NCBI GenBank assembly: GCA_944325865.1
Contig: CALVBS010000004.1
Coordinates: 124,001 to 188,000, forward strand
From: Candidatus Gastranaerophilales bacterium
GTDB taxonomy: Bacteria; Cyanobacteriota; Vampirovibrionia; Gastranaerophilales; Gastranaerophilaceae
Direction: 5' to 3'
DNA: 64,000 bases
This document shows, one piece after another, positions 34,061 to 44,057 of the stretch. How positions within the stretch are numbered: position 1 is the first letter of the stretch; each line of letters begins with the position of its first letter. Below the pieces are notes generated by a model that searched no databases, was not told the origin of the DNA, and was given only the letters and a program-made list of their open reading frames with translations. The translations under genes were made by a program, and so were the position numbers.

Positions 34061-35517
34061 GATTTTTGATCCTCAACTGTTACGGTTATTTCCTGCGGCA
34101 GAGCAATTAAACGCTCCAAATCCGATCTTGAAACATTATAATTATATACGGCCTGCACATAGGAGTTTTGGGCATTATTATAATTAACTTTTGCATCCTG
34201 AAGTTCAATGTAATCACCAAGTCCAACAGAATATCTGCCGTCTGCCAGTTCTAAGTTTTCAAGTGTCTGCCTTACTTTTACCGCAAGCAGCGGTATTTGT
34301 TTTTCGTACTGCTTCATATTAACATATGCATCCTGAATATCAAAATACATATTTTGTTTAGCCATTTCAAGAGTATTTACGGCTAAATCAACCTGTAATT
34401 TACCGCTGTCGATTTCATATTTTTTACCGAGAATATTCACGGAACTGCTAATGTTAACACCGACATTCAAAGAATTTGTATTATTCAAATCCCTGTAACC
34501 GTATCCGACCGAACCTGATATTTCAGGATAATACTCTCTTTTAATATAAAGGAGTGACTGTTTCATAGCCTCAATAGTAGCTTCATAAGCTTTCAAATCC
34601 GGACGGTTTTTGTTTGCTTCTTCAACACATTGTTCAAAAGTATATGGAAACGGGTGGAATTTATAATTTTCAATAACATCAAGTTTTTCAACACCCATTG
34701 TAAGGGTTGCATCGGAAACAGGGTTAGGGGCTTTGCTTAGATCAGTTTTTTCTGAAATTTTTTGCAGATTAACAGGTATTTCTGTTTTCTTAAAATTAAA
34801 GGTCTCTGTATTTTCTATCTCATATTCAGGAGTATATGCAACATACATTGCATTATTCAATGCAATAATTGCATTTTGATAAGCTCTTTCAGATTGAACA
34901 AGGGTAACTTTAGAATCACTCAAATAAACTTCGGCATTAACAAGATCAATTTTGGAGCGAATACCTTCATCAAAATATGCCTTTGTCCTCTGGTAGTTTC
35001 TTTCATTAATCTGAACATTTGCCCTGTTTATATCAACTGTCGCCTTGGCTGCGAGAACCGCATAGTAATAATTTTTTACTCCGTAAATAGTATCAAGAAC
35101 TACATTATCAAAAGTGTAAAGTGCCGCAATTTTATTAAACTTCTGCATTTTTATTCTTGCATTTGTTTTGCCGAAGTTCCAGATTAACTGATTTAAAGAG
35201 GCCTCTGCACTGTAATAATCCTGATTTCTTGTGTACCGATTTGTTTTATTCCCGCTATAATTATAACCGGCACCAACACCAATAGTCGGAAAAAATGCAG
35301 ACTTGGCAAGCCCTAAATCCGCCTTTGAAATTCTATAGTTATAATGAGCCTGCTTTATGAGAGGACTATTTTTTAATGCAATTTTAATACAATCAGATAT
35401 TGTAAGCTTTGCCCCTTTTTCAATTACAGCATATTTTTCTGCACCGTAAGAGAAATTTGTGGCTAAGAAAACCGCACAGAGAATAAGGTAAATCTTTATA
35501 ATATTGCAGATTTTCAA
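34057..35517 (-). CDS. TolC-like outer-membrane efflux protein
   Basis: This 486-residue outer-membrane channel has a signal peptide (about 1-25, ending FSYGA) and two OEP-type repeats rich in coiled helix (ISDCIKIALKNSPLIKQAHY; FEQCVEEANKNRPDLKAYEA). It provides the exit duct for the MacA/MacB genes that follow with overlapping codons. It is the first gene of the four-gene exporter unit. A longer-than-usual inter-repeat linker (about residues 235-300) is seen. The gap to the upstream trkH is 106 bases. Confidence 0.93.
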   Translation of the reverse strand: MKICNIIKIYLILCAVFLATNFSYGAEKYAVIEKGAKLTISDCIKIALKNSPLIKQAHYNYRISKADLGLAKSAFFPTIGVGAGYNYSGNKTNRYTRNQDYYSAEASLNQLIWNFGKTNARIKMQKFNKIAALYTFDNVVLDTIYGVKNYYYAVLAAKATVDINRANVQINERNYQRTKAYFDEGIRSKIDLVNAEVYLSDSKVTLVQSERAYQNAIIALNNAMYVAYTPEYEIENTETFNFKKTEIPVNLQKISEKTDLSKAPNPVSDATLTMGVEKLDVIENYKFHPFPYTFEQCVEEANKNRPDLKAYEATIEAMKQSLLYIKREYYPEISGSVGYGYRDLNNTNSLNVGVNISSSVNILGKKYEIDSGKLQVDLAVNTLEMAKQNMYFDIQDAYVNMKQYEKQIPLLAVKVRQTLENLELADGRYSVGLGDYIELQDAKVNYNNAQNSYVQAVYNYNVSRSDLERLIALPQEITVTVEDQKS

Positions 35518-35623
35518 AGAAGAAATCCTCAGTTATTTATCTCTCATTATATAAACGATTAAAGCATATTAATTGTTCATTTTAATCATCCTGATAGCCG
35601 AAATGTATATATAGAGTGATATT

Positions 35624-37093
35624 CTATTTTTCTTTAAAACTCCAAAAGTCAGGCTGTAACAAGACTACAAACGGAATAATTTCCAACCTGCCCACAAGCA
35701 TCCAGACAATCATTAAAATTTTAGATACAATATGTAACGATGAAAATCCACCCATCGGACCAGTTACCGAATCAAAACCCGGGCCTATATTTCCGAGAGC
35801 TGTTATTGAACCTGCCAAGCCAATTATCGAACTTTGTTCAATTATAGCTATAACAATAGCTCCTATAGCAAAAATTATAAAATAATAGATTATAAAAATT
35901 ACAATTTGTCTTAAAATATCAGACGAAATATTGGTATTGTCAATTTTTACATTCAAAACTGCATTCGGATGTAAAATTCTAACCAATTCGGCCTTTAAAG
36001 CTCTAAACAGCAAAAGCCACCGAGTCATCTTTATACCACCACCGGCAGAACTTGCACAAGACCCCATAAACATAACGATAAACAATAATATCTTAGAAGT
36101 CAAATCCCACTGAACAAAATCAACACTTGCACTCCCGGTTGATGTTGAAATACTTATAACCTGATAAAGAGAATGAGTAATTCCCTGAAAAACAGAGTAA
36201 CCGCTGTTAATAACCAAAGCCAAAGTTATTAAGCCACTCATTAATAAAACCATAAATAAGTATAATTTAAATTCCTCACTCTTAAAAAATAATGAAACAT
36301 TTCTTTTCTTTATAACATTATATAAAAGGTTAAAACTTGTACCTGCAAAAAACATAAAAATCAGCATAATCCATGTAATCAAATTAGAATTATACCCCAT
36401 TGTACTTAAAGAATTTGGAGAGAAACCTCCGGCCGCGAGGGTTGACATTGAATTACACACAGCATCAAAAGGATTCATTCCGGCTAGAATCAAAAGAAGC
36501 ATACAAATAACCGTTAATAACAGATATATCTTCCAAAGTGCTGATGCAGTATTTCTGATTCGTGGAGTAAGTTTATCCTCTGTAGGTCCCGGAGCTTCAG
36601 CAAAAAACATCTGGCGTCCGGCTACTGCGAATTGCGGAAGAATCGCAATAAATAAAACTATTATCCCTAAACCTCCTAACCATTGAACGAATGACCTCCA
36701 GAAGAAAAATGCTTGCGGATACTCATAGCTGGTTAAAATTGTAGCTCCGGTAGTAGTAATACCAGATACTGATTCAAACAAAGCATCCACAGGTCCCAGC
36801 CCATAAAATAAATAAGGAATTGCAACTATAATTGCAAACATAATCCATGATACCGTTACTATAAATAAAGCCTCTGCTTTTTTTATATCATTCATATTTT
36901 CAAGTTCAGATGTACCCTTTACACAATACTTCAGAATAATACTCAATATCCAAGCAATTAAACCTGTTACAATAAATGGAAGAATTGATTTATAATCATG
37001 AAAAATTAGTGCTACAACTATAGGAAAAATTAATGCTAAATTAAGATAACCAAGCACTATACTTAAAGCATTAGCTATATATGTCAATCTCAT
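35624..37093 (-). CDS. trkH: TrkH-type potassium uptake channel subunit
   Basis: This 489-residue K+ transporter membrane subunit is built of four M1-P-M2 repeats. The four selectivity loops are visible: SGITTTGAT, STLAAGGFSP, STSTGSASVDF and LGNIGPGFDSVTGP; each has the expected central Gly. It overlaps the regulatory trkA gene by four bases, forming a standard Trk system in which TrkA binds nucleotides and gates the channel. Confidence 0.95.
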   Translation of the reverse strand: MRLTYIANALSIVLGYLNLALIFPIVVALIFHDYKSILPFIVTGLIAWILSIILKYCVKGTSELENMNDIKKAEALFIVTVSWIMFAIIVAIPYLFYGLGPVDALFESVSGITTTGATILTSYEYPQAFFFWRSFVQWLGGLGIIVLFIAILPQFAVAGRQMFFAEAPGPTEDKLTPRIRNTASALWKIYLLLTVICMLLLILAGMNPFDAVCNSMSTLAAGGFSPNSLSTMGYNSNLITWIMLIFMFFAGTSFNLLYNVIKKRNVSLFFKSEEFKLYLFMVLLMSGLITLALVINSGYSVFQGITHSLYQVISISTSTGSASVDFVQWDLTSKILLFIVMFMGSCASSAGGGIKMTRWLLLFRALKAELVRILHPNAVLNVKIDNTNISSDILRQIVIFIIYYFIIFAIGAIVIAIIEQSSIIGLAGSITALGNIGPGFDSVTGPMGGFSSLHIVSKILMIVWMLVGRLEIIPFVVLLQPDFWSFKEK

Positions 37094-38439
37094 AAACTAT
37101 CTCCAACACTAAAGAATTCTTTAATACTCCCCGCATCTTCAGATGTAGTAAAAATAATCATTATGTCGCCTGACTTCAACTCGGTCATACCATATGGAAT
37201 AATAACATGTCCTCGGCGTTGAATAGTTCCTACAATAGCAGGTGACGGGAATTTTAAATCCATAATTTTTTTACCGTCAAATTCTGGACGAACCCTTATT
37301 TCAAGAACTTCTCCAAGCCCCTGCTCAACAGTTGCCAGAATATCCACATTATTCTCTGCCAAATCATTTTTAACTTCACTTATTGCAGAATTTTTCGGAG
37401 ATATTGCAACATCAATACCGACTTTTTCAAACAAAGGAATATTTAACACTTTTGCGACTCTTGCAACAACTCGTTTTACTCCTAATTGTTTTGAAAGAAG
37501 AGAACATAAAAGATTTTTTTCATCATTGTTGGTAACACTTATAACAACATCGGCAGACCCGATTTCTTCTTCATCCAGAAGTTTCAGATTGGTACCGTCA
37601 CCGTTTATAACAAGAGTATTCTTCAAATGCTGGGTAATATACTCACATCTTTCATAACTTTTCTCAATAATTTTAGTTTTAATTTTCAACATTTCAAGAT
37701 TCTGAGCAAGCATTAATCCGACAGTACCGCCTCCAATTATTGCCGCATTCTTAACAATTTCTTTTTCATGGAAAAAAGTACCTGCAAGGATGTCAAGAGA
37801 ATGAGAAGTTCCCATAAAAATAATTTTATCGTCAGGCAGAATTTCCGTTTCACCGTTTGGAATAAACAGCTCGCTGTTTCTGGTAATACCCACAATCAGA
37901 GTATCATGAGTAAAATTACAATCTTTAACTTTTTTACCTACAATACTTAAATTAGGCTTAACTTTATATTCCATAAGCCTTGCCTTACCATCCGCAAAGT
38001 TTTCCACATCCAGAGCTTCCGCAACGGTCACAATTCTGAATATATCCTGCATAAGAAGCTCTTCTGGCCAAATAATATAATCAATAAAGAAATCTCCGCA
38101 ATTCAAATTATTTTTCTCAAAACAGAGAGTATTTTTATATTCTTCTCTACTGACAAAACAAATAGTCCTGATACCGCTTATTTTTTTAGCCGTAAGGCAG
38201 GCAACTATATTGGCTTCATCAATAGCGGTACAGGCAATAAAGACATCTGCATTTTGAATATCAGCATTTTTCAAAACACCAATATCACAGACATTCCCTC
38301 CGACAAAACTTATATCCAGCTTATTAAATTCATCAGTTTTATTTTCTTCTTTATCAATAATAGTAATATCATGGTCTTCAAAAAATTCCGTAGCAAGAAG
38401 ACATCCTATTTCAGTAGCTCCGAATATTATTATTTTCAT
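37090..38439 (-). CDS. trkA: TrkA potassium transport regulatory subunit
   Basis: This 449-residue cytosolic ring protein has two tandem RCK units (TrkA_N plus TrkA_C). The first Rossmann loop reads IIFGATEIGCLLA and has lost the canonical GxGxxG. The second, AIIGGGTVGLMLAQ, is intact, so nucleotide binding may be asymmetric. The last 80 residues form the second TrkA_C ligand domain. I chose the ATG at 38439; an upstream TTG two codons earlier is less likely. It precedes trkH with a four-base overlap. Confidence 0.93.
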   Translation of the reverse strand: MKIIIFGATEIGCLLATEFFEDHDITIIDKEENKTDEFNKLDISFVGGNVCDIGVLKNADIQNADVFIACTAIDEANIVACLTAKKISGIRTICFVSREEYKNTLCFEKNNLNCGDFFIDYIIWPEELLMQDIFRIVTVAEALDVENFADGKARLMEYKVKPNLSIVGKKVKDCNFTHDTLIVGITRNSELFIPNGETEILPDDKIIFMGTSHSLDILAGTFFHEKEIVKNAAIIGGGTVGLMLAQNLEMLKIKTKIIEKSYERCEYITQHLKNTLVINGDGTNLKLLDEEEIGSADVVISVTNNDEKNLLCSLLSKQLGVKRVVARVAKVLNIPLFEKVGIDVAISPKNSAISEVKNDLAENNVDILATVEQGLGEVLEIRVRPEFDGKKIMDLKFPSPAIVGTIQRRGHVIIPYGMTELKSGDIMIIFTTSEDAGSIKEFFSVGDSL

Positions 38440-38480
38440 AATCAAAAACCTATTATTTTATACATATCCCTTTCTTTACC

Positions 38481-38747
38481 CTACAAAGCACCGAGAACAG
38501 CATTAATCAGCCCTTGAATAACCTGAAGAACTATCAACGCAATAATAGGAGAAAAATCTATTCCGCCGATTGGTGGAATAAATCTTCTAAAAATTCTGAG
38601 ATATGCATCCGCTATTATAATAATAGTTATCCATGGCTGCTTTTCACGATCTAAATTCGGTATCCAGCTTATCAGTATCCTGACTAAAATAATAAGATAC
38701 AATAAAGCAAATACATTATTTACACCGTTAATTATACCATACATCAT
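38481..38747 (-). CDS. YggT-family membrane protein
   Basis: This 88-residue protein has two membrane helices (about 5-27 and 62-84) joined by a loop with SWIPNLDREKQPW and FRRFIPPIGGIDFSPIIALI, the family signature. YggT proteins are linked to osmotic tolerance and, in Cyanobacteria and plastids (YlmG/CCB3), to membrane protein organisation. The gene lies between mtnP (12 bases upstream) and trkA (41 bases downstream); the osmotic link to the K+ system may be meaningful. Confidence 0.9.
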   Translation of the reverse strand: MMYGIINGVNNVFALLYLIILVRILISWIPNLDREKQPWITIIIIADAYLRIFRRFIPPIGGIDFSPIIALIVLQVIQGLINAVLGAL

Positions 38748-38759
38748 CGCAAAATTTCC

Positions 38760-39563
38760 CTATGATTGTGATTTAGATTTTGTTAAGGCACACTCACAAT
38801 TTTGTCTCTGTGCCGGAATCTTTTCTATCATATTAAATAACAAACTCTTCAGCTTAGAAAGATTTGAATTAAACACTTCAATAACCTCATGATGAGATAC
38901 AGGCGGAACATCTCCTACAAGACCTGCATCGTAATCGGTTATTAAAGAAATATTCAAAGGACACATATCAGCTTCTTTCACAAGATAAGCTTCAGGGAAA
39001 GCTGTCATATTAATAACTTCCCAGCCCTGATTTGTAAAGAATTTTGATTCAGCCTTTGTCGAAAATCTAGGACCGTTAATTACAACAACAGTACCTGTTT
39101 CATGAACTGTTATCCCGAGTTCCTTACCGGTTTTAATGGCAAGCTCTCTGAGTTCAGGGCAATAAGTTTCGGCAGCAGAAGGATGTGTAACAACAGGTCC
39201 CTCAAAGAAAGTTGATTTTCTGCCGTCAGTCCAGTCAATAAACTGGTCACAAATCACAAAATCACCCGGTTTAACATGTTTTTGCAAACTTCCGGCAGCA
39301 CATGGTGAAATTACCCTTTCTACACCGATTGATTTCATTGCCCATACATTTGCTCTGTAATTAATTAAATGAGGCAATATCGTGTGATTTCTGCCGTGTC
39401 TTGGCATAAAAGCAACCTTGTGTTCACCGATTTGTCCTATAAACAAATTATCACTTGGCATACCGTATGGAGTTTCAACTTTAACCTCTTCAATATTGTC
39501 CAGAAATTTATAAAAACCGGAACCGCCAAACACACCAATAGTTGCTAATTTTTTTTCACACAT
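38760..39563 (-). CDS. mtnP: S-methyl-5'-thioadenosine phosphorylase
   Basis: This enzyme cleaves methylthioadenosine from polyamine synthesis to adenine and methylthioribose-1-phosphate. The 267-residue PNP-type enzyme shows IGVFGGSGFYKF (phosphate loop), PRHGRNHTILPHLINYRANV, SPCAAGSLQ, VINGPRFSTKAES and VINMTAFPEAYLVKEADM. Distinguishing MTA from purine nucleosides relies on these family motifs, so broader purine activity is possible. A Cys-containing tail (RQNCECAL) follows. It heads the minus-strand run mtnP-yggT-trkA-trkH. Confidence 0.92.
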   Translation of the reverse strand: MCEKKLATIGVFGGSGFYKFLDNIEEVKVETPYGMPSDNLFIGQIGEHKVAFMPRHGRNHTILPHLINYRANVWAMKSIGVERVISPCAAGSLQKHVKPGDFVICDQFIDWTDGRKSTFFEGPVVTHPSAAETYCPELRELAIKTGKELGITVHETGTVVVINGPRFSTKAESKFFTNQGWEVINMTAFPEAYLVKEADMCPLNISLITDYDAGLVGDVPPVSHHEVIEVFNSNLSKLKSLLFNMIEKIPAQRQNCECALTKSKSQS

Positions 39564-39890
39564 ATTAAAAATTTCCTTTCAAAGTTTACAAAATTTTTAC
39601 AAATAATACAAATTATATAACAAAAAATTTTTATGTACAAGACATAAAAATTACACAAATATTGTCAAAAATACACTCAAGATTAAAAATTTACATTTGG
39701 CGAAAAGCTTTACGTTGCAAAGCTTTTCGGATAGGCTCATCTTCATTTTTTTTGTTTAAGGGTTGAAATTTCAAATTTTTGTAATACGATGAATGTATAA
39801 TTTTTATATTCTTAAGAGTTAAAACTTGACACTAAAGAGAGAGTGAACTTGCTTTTAAGGATTTCCAATTTACAACCAGAGGATTACATT
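39564..39890. other. Gene-free interval with a strong hairpin
   Basis: This 327-base gap separates mtnP from the transglycosylase gene. CGAAAAGCTTT (39701-39711) pairs perfectly with AAAGCTTTTCG (39719-39729) around ACGTTGC. Thirteen bases later comes a run of eight T, too distant for a standard terminator. A TATAAT hexamer at 39796-39801 probably belongs to the transglycosylase promoter. I see no coding sequence. Confidence 0.5.
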
Positions 39891-40544
39891 TTGAAGAAAT
39901 TATTACTATTCACTATTACGTTAGTGTTGATGTCTTGTGTGCAGGCTCAGGCCGCAGACGTTAATACAGTAAAGGCGACAATAGTAAAACATGCTATTGA
40001 AATGGGTGTAGATCCAGCTATTGCCTTAAGTATTGCAAAAACCGAATCCGGTTACAGACATCAGGCACGAAGCAGTCATGGTGCGGTAGGAGTTTTTCAA
40101 CTTATGCCATCCACGGCAAGAAGAATGGGACTTAATCCTTATTCTTTAAATGACAACATTAAAGGCGGCATTATGTATTATAAAATGATGTACAAAATGT
40201 TCGGCTCTATGGAATTAGCTCTTGCTGCTTACAATGCGGGACCGGGAAATGTAAAAAAATACAAAGCCGTACCTCCGTACAGTGAAACAAAGAGATTTGT
40301 AAGTAAGATAATGACAGATTATCATCATCTTAAAGCAAATCCGGATCCTGCAATGAAAGCTGCTGCGGAAAAGAAAAATCCGCCAAAAGTCACGGCAACA
40401 CCTTCTGCTAATCAGCTAAACAAAACACCGCAGCAGGTATCTGCTCCGGTTGCAGCTAAAGAAAACGAAATAACATCTAAAGTTGAAACCGTTGACGAAA
40501 CACCTATAGAACTCGAAATGGAAGCTACAGCATTAGCTATATAA
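39891..40544 (+). CDS. Lytic transglycosylase (SLT domain)
   Basis: This exported enzyme cleaves peptidoglycan glycan strands. I choose the TTG at 39891: AGAGGA lies seven bases before it, and it gives a clean signal peptide (KKLLLFTITLVLMSCVQAQA, cut near residue 20); a GTG at 39843 would bury this peptide. The SLT domain follows with the catalytic Glu in AKTESGYRHQA and SSHGAVGVFQLMPSTARRMG, and AAYNAGPGNVKKY at the end. A Pro/Thr-rich tail of about 70 residues follows. It is one of the E-S-GAVG-NAGPGNV family 1 enzymes; its role in cell-wall turnover or in making room for flagella or pili is open. Confidence 0.9.
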   Translation: MKKLLLFTITLVLMSCVQAQAADVNTVKATIVKHAIEMGVDPAIALSIAKTESGYRHQARSSHGAVGVFQLMPSTARRMGLNPYSLNDNIKGGIMYYKMMYKMFGSMELALAAYNAGPGNVKKYKAVPPYSETKRFVSKIMTDYHHLKANPDPAMKAAAEKKNPPKVTATPSANQLNKTPQQVSAPVAAKENEITSKVETVDETPIELEMEATALAI

Positions 40545-40572
40545 TAAATTTCGATTTCCGGTAATGATTATT

Positions 40573-40606
40573 AAAAAAGAGACACTTTTAAAAGTGTCTC
40601 TTTTTT
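40573..40606 (+). terminator. Terminator after the transglycosylase gene
   Basis: AAAAAAGAGACACTTT and AAAGTGTCTCTTTTTT form a perfect 16-base inverted repeat around TA, ending in T residues. Confidence 0.93.
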
Positions 40607-40695
40607 GTTAAGAAATTATCCTAAAAGATATTTGCCAATTTTTAATTTATAGTATTATATATATTATAGAAGAGTATTTGATAAGGGGGATATGA

Positions 40696-43278
40696 ATGAA
40701 AAAATTTATAATAACTCTGGCAATTTTATTCGCCGGTACAGTTGTCTTTGCCACAGAATCGGTTTTTACATTAGATAACGGGCAGACCGTTGTAATAAAA
40801 GAAGTTCGAACAAACCCTATAGTCACAATGGACACATGGATTAGAACAGGTTCAATAAATGAAGATGACACAAATAACGGAGTTGCACACTTTTTGGAAC
40901 ATCTGTTCTTCAAAGGTTCAAAAAATCATGCACCCGGTGAATTTGACAAACTTCTTGAATCAAAAGGGGCAACAACCAATGCTGCAACGAGCAAAGACTT
41001 TACACATTATTACATAACAATCCCTTCAAAATATTTTGAAGAAGCACTTGAATTGCATGCAGATATGCTTATGAACCCTCTTATCCCTCGAAAAGAACTT
41101 GAAAAGGAAAGAAAAGTTGTACTTGAAGAAATTTCAAAAGACGAAAATTCTCCTAACCATGTGGTTTATGATAATCTGGTGAGCCTTTTATATACTGACC
41201 ACCCTTATAAGAGAAAAGTTATAGGCAAAAAAAATATTATTGAAACAATCCACAGGGATGAAATTTTAAATTTTTATAACACCTGGTACACACCATCCAA
41301 TATGGTAACTGTAATCGCAGGCGATATTGATACTCAAAAAGCACTTGAATTAATCAAAAAAAATTTTAGCGGAAACGAAACAAAAGCACCAAAAATAAAA
41401 TATCCGAAAGAAAAGCAGCTTACGCAACAGGCAAGAAAAGTTGCATATCTTCCGAGTGAATCCGCTTATATGCTGATAGGATTCAGAAGTGTCGATATTA
41501 ATAAACATGATGCATATGCACTTGATGTCCTTGCGGCAATTTTAGGTGACGGACGCTCGTCAATTTTTTATCAGGAAATCAAAGACAAATTACAGCTTGC
41601 TTATTCCATTTCAGCTATAAATTCGACATCAAAAGACGACGGAATTTTCTATATCTCTGCAAATTTTACACCTGATAAACTTTCAAAACTTGAAACAAAA
41701 ATTTTTGAAGAAATAAACAAAATCAAAAAAGACGGAGTAACTCCTGGGCAGGTAAGCCTTGCTCAAAATATCATAGAACGTGACACCTACTATCAAAGAG
41801 AATCAATCTCTAACATAGCACAGGAAATAGGCTATACAATGGTTACATCAGATAACAATATAAAAATTTATGATAACTATGTTGAAAATATTAAAAACGT
41901 AACTCCTGCAGATGTAAAAAGAGTTGCAAACAAATATCTCGGTATAGAAAAATCAGCAGTTTCGATAGTTTTACCGGAATCGGCAAAGGAAGTTGAGATA
42001 TCTGACATAACACAGCCTGCACCGGAGGCTAAACTTATAAGTGAGAATAAAAACACAGGCAAATACGAACTTTCAAACGGAGCAACATTGCTATTGACTC
42101 CTAACACCACCAATGAAATTGTTGCAATAAATATTTTTGCAAAAGGCGGAAACTTTTTGCAGGATAAATACGGAGTATCATCCCTCACAGCTTCGGTAAT
42201 GCTAAAAGGGACAAAAAAATACTCCCCGACCGAACTTGCACAGATACTTGAAGATAACGGTATAAAAATAGTTCCGGGAGTTCGTTCTGACGCATTCTCA
42301 GTAACTGTTTTAACCACCAAAAATGAATATGAAAAAACGCTTTCTCTTTTGAATGAAATAATTAACAATGCAACATTCAGCAACTATGAAATTGAAAAAG
42401 CAAAAAATGATGCTCTCAACAACATAAAAAAATCAAGAGACATACCATTACAAGTTGCAATAGAAGAATATAAAAATCTTATATTTGAAAATTCTCCATA
42501 TACAAATTCCACAAAACTTTTTGAAAAAAATATTCCGGCTATTTCAAGAGAAGAAATTCTTGCATTTTATAACAGAATTTTTAATCCGAAAAATATAACA
42601 ATTTCTATCAATGGGGATGTTAATAAAGATTTGACGGTAAAAGAATTTTCAAATATGTTCAAATCAACAGATACTGAAAAATTCTCACTCGCATCACACA
42701 AAAATGAGATTACACCGCTTGCATCGGCAAAAACCAGCACAAAAATAGATTCGGATACTAATACAGACTGGATATTTTTAGGCTGGCAGGTTGCCGGCTC
42801 CGATAACCAGAAAGACTATGCAACACTGCAGGTAATTGATTCACTTCTTGGTTCCGGAATGAGTTCAAGACTGTTTAAAAATCTCAGAGATCAGGAAGGA
42901 CTTGCCTATCAGCTGGGTTCAAGTTACTCTGCAAATGCATTAAAAGGAGCCTTCTTAGTCTATATAGGAACAAATCCTGCGACACTTGAGAAATCAAAAG
43001 AAATGCTGAAAGCAGAAATTCAAAAACTGAAAACTGAATTTGTCGGCACAAAAGAACTAAGAGAAGCAAAAGACAAACTGCTGGGGCAATTTATAATTTC
43101 TCAAGAAACGAATTTGGACAAAGCTTCAACAGTCGGCTGGTTTGAAACCGTCGGATTGGGTTATGATTTTCCTGACAATTACGAAGAATTAATAAATTCC
43201 GTAACTGAAGGCGACATAATTGAAGTTGCAAATAAATATTTCAATTCTAATTACGTACTTTCAATAGTCAGGAAATAA
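40696..43278 (+). CDS. Exported two-domain M16-family zinc peptidase
   Basis: This 860-residue protein has a signal peptide (1-19) and two tandem M16 units. The N-terminal unit carries the inverted zinc motif HFLEH (H65, E68, H69), and the third ligand is probably in VVLEEISKDEN. The C-terminal unit (about 450-860) has the same fold but no HxxEH, so it is the non-catalytic half that closes the chamber. The R/Y substrate motif is visible near the end (LFKNLRDQEGLAYQLGSSYS). Such pitrilysin-like enzymes degrade peptides in the periplasm. The ribosome site AAGGGGG precedes the ATG. It stands alone. Confidence 0.92.
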   Translation: MKKFIITLAILFAGTVVFATESVFTLDNGQTVVIKEVRTNPIVTMDTWIRTGSINEDDTNNGVAHFLEHLFFKGSKNHAPGEFDKLLESKGATTNAATSKDFTHYYITIPSKYFEEALELHADMLMNPLIPRKELEKERKVVLEEISKDENSPNHVVYDNLVSLLYTDHPYKRKVIGKKNIIETIHRDEILNFYNTWYTPSNMVTVIAGDIDTQKALELIKKNFSGNETKAPKIKYPKEKQLTQQARKVAYLPSESAYMLIGFRSVDINKHDAYALDVLAAILGDGRSSIFYQEIKDKLQLAYSISAINSTSKDDGIFYISANFTPDKLSKLETKIFEEINKIKKDGVTPGQVSLAQNIIERDTYYQRESISNIAQEIGYTMVTSDNNIKIYDNYVENIKNVTPADVKRVANKYLGIEKSAVSIVLPESAKEVEISDITQPAPEAKLISENKNTGKYELSNGATLLLTPNTTNEIVAINIFAKGGNFLQDKYGVSSLTASVMLKGTKKYSPTELAQILEDNGIKIVPGVRSDAFSVTVLTTKNEYEKTLSLLNEIINNATFSNYEIEKAKNDALNNIKKSRDIPLQVAIEEYKNLIFENSPYTNSTKLFEKNIPAISREEILAFYNRIFNPKNITISINGDVNKDLTVKEFSNMFKSTDTEKFSLASHKNEITPLASAKTSTKIDSDTNTDWIFLGWQVAGSDNQKDYATLQVIDSLLGSGMSSRLFKNLRDQEGLAYQLGSSYSANALKGAFLVYIGTNPATLEKSKEMLKAEIQKLKTEFVGTKELREAKDKLLGQFIISQETNLDKASTVGWFETVGLGYDFPDNYEELINSVTEGDIIEVANKYFNSNYVLSIVRK

Positions 43279-43326
43279 CAACTTCAGACATAAATTATAA
43301 CAGCGGCAAATCCACAAAATTAAGTA

Positions 43327-43355
43327 TTCACTTTTGTAAAGAAAAATTCTATAAT
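43327..43355 (+). promoter_or_regulatory. Probable promoter of the gene at 43413
   Basis: TTCACT (43327-43332) and TATAAT (43350-43355) are 17 bases apart. The -10 is perfect. ACATGTTT occurs twice just downstream (about 43368 and 43383) and could be a direct-repeat binding site. Confidence 0.55.
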
Positions 43356-43412
43356 GTTTACATAAAAACATGTTTATTATTACATGTTTGGTAAGATAGG
43401 ACGGATTGTAAA

Positions 43413-44057
43413 TTGCTAAATAATTATGAAAGTTTTGATAATTCCGAAACCGCATCCAGAAAATCTGCTTTAATTCTGGAAAGAGTAGGACTTGTCTCAA
43501 CACATATGTACAAACAGTTTCTGGATTACCAGCACGCAACAATCAACACAAATGAAATATTTTCAAGAATGATTGATAACCTGCAGGAAGTTGCAGAAAT
43601 TTTAAAAGAAGCATTTGCATCAAGAGGAGTTACTACCCAGAATATTTATGTTGACTTTGACCAGCAGAAATCAGTAGTCTTTATAAATATCCTCTGGCAC
43701 AAAATAAGTTTTACAACCCGCTGCAATTTTCAGCCGCAGGCTTTATACAGAGAGAATGGTAACCACCTTTTCTCCGGAAGAATTATGGCAATCAGGGGAA
43801 ATTACAATGAAATTATGGCAGGAGTAAAAGACCACGAAGAAGAAATGGGAAGACTGCTTGATAATGAAGTTGCCTCATTGTTTGTTCCGGCAGAACAAAG
43901 CCAGAGTTCTATTTTAAAAATAAAGCACCTCTCAAACAGAGAACTTTATCTCAATCAGGTTGATGCTCCGCGAGAATTTGCACTAAAAGTTGTAGAAACA
44001 ATCTGCGGCGGAGGTTTCTATCACGAAGAGGGGGCAAGAAAAAGTTTTAATATTTAG
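43413..44057 (+). CDS. Hypothetical protein
   Basis: This 214-residue soluble protein is of unknown function. The only plausible start giving full length is the TTG at 43413, preceded by AGGACGGA; the next in-frame ATG would remove 31 residues. The first 80 residues are helical, followed by a beta-rich centre (NIYVDFDQQKSVVFINILWH) and a C-terminus with CGGGFYHEEG. No signal peptide or membrane helix is seen. Its 3' end overlaps the convergent small gene by four bases. I recognise no family. Confidence 0.65.
   Translation: MLNNYESFDNSETASRKSALILERVGLVSTHMYKQFLDYQHATINTNEIFSRMIDNLQEVAEILKEAFASRGVTTQNIYVDFDQQKSVVFINILWHKISFTTRCNFQPQALYRENGNHLFSGRIMAIRGNYNEIMAGVKDHEEEMGRLLDNEVASLFVPAEQSQSSILKIKHLSNRELYLNQVDAPREFALKVVETICGGGFYHEEGARKSFNI

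Noticed and set aside
34762-35187. 141-codon plus-strand open frame inside tolC
   Set aside because: Antisense to a well-supported TolC gene; Cys/Ile/Asn-rich composition typical of chance reading of AT-rich coding DNA.
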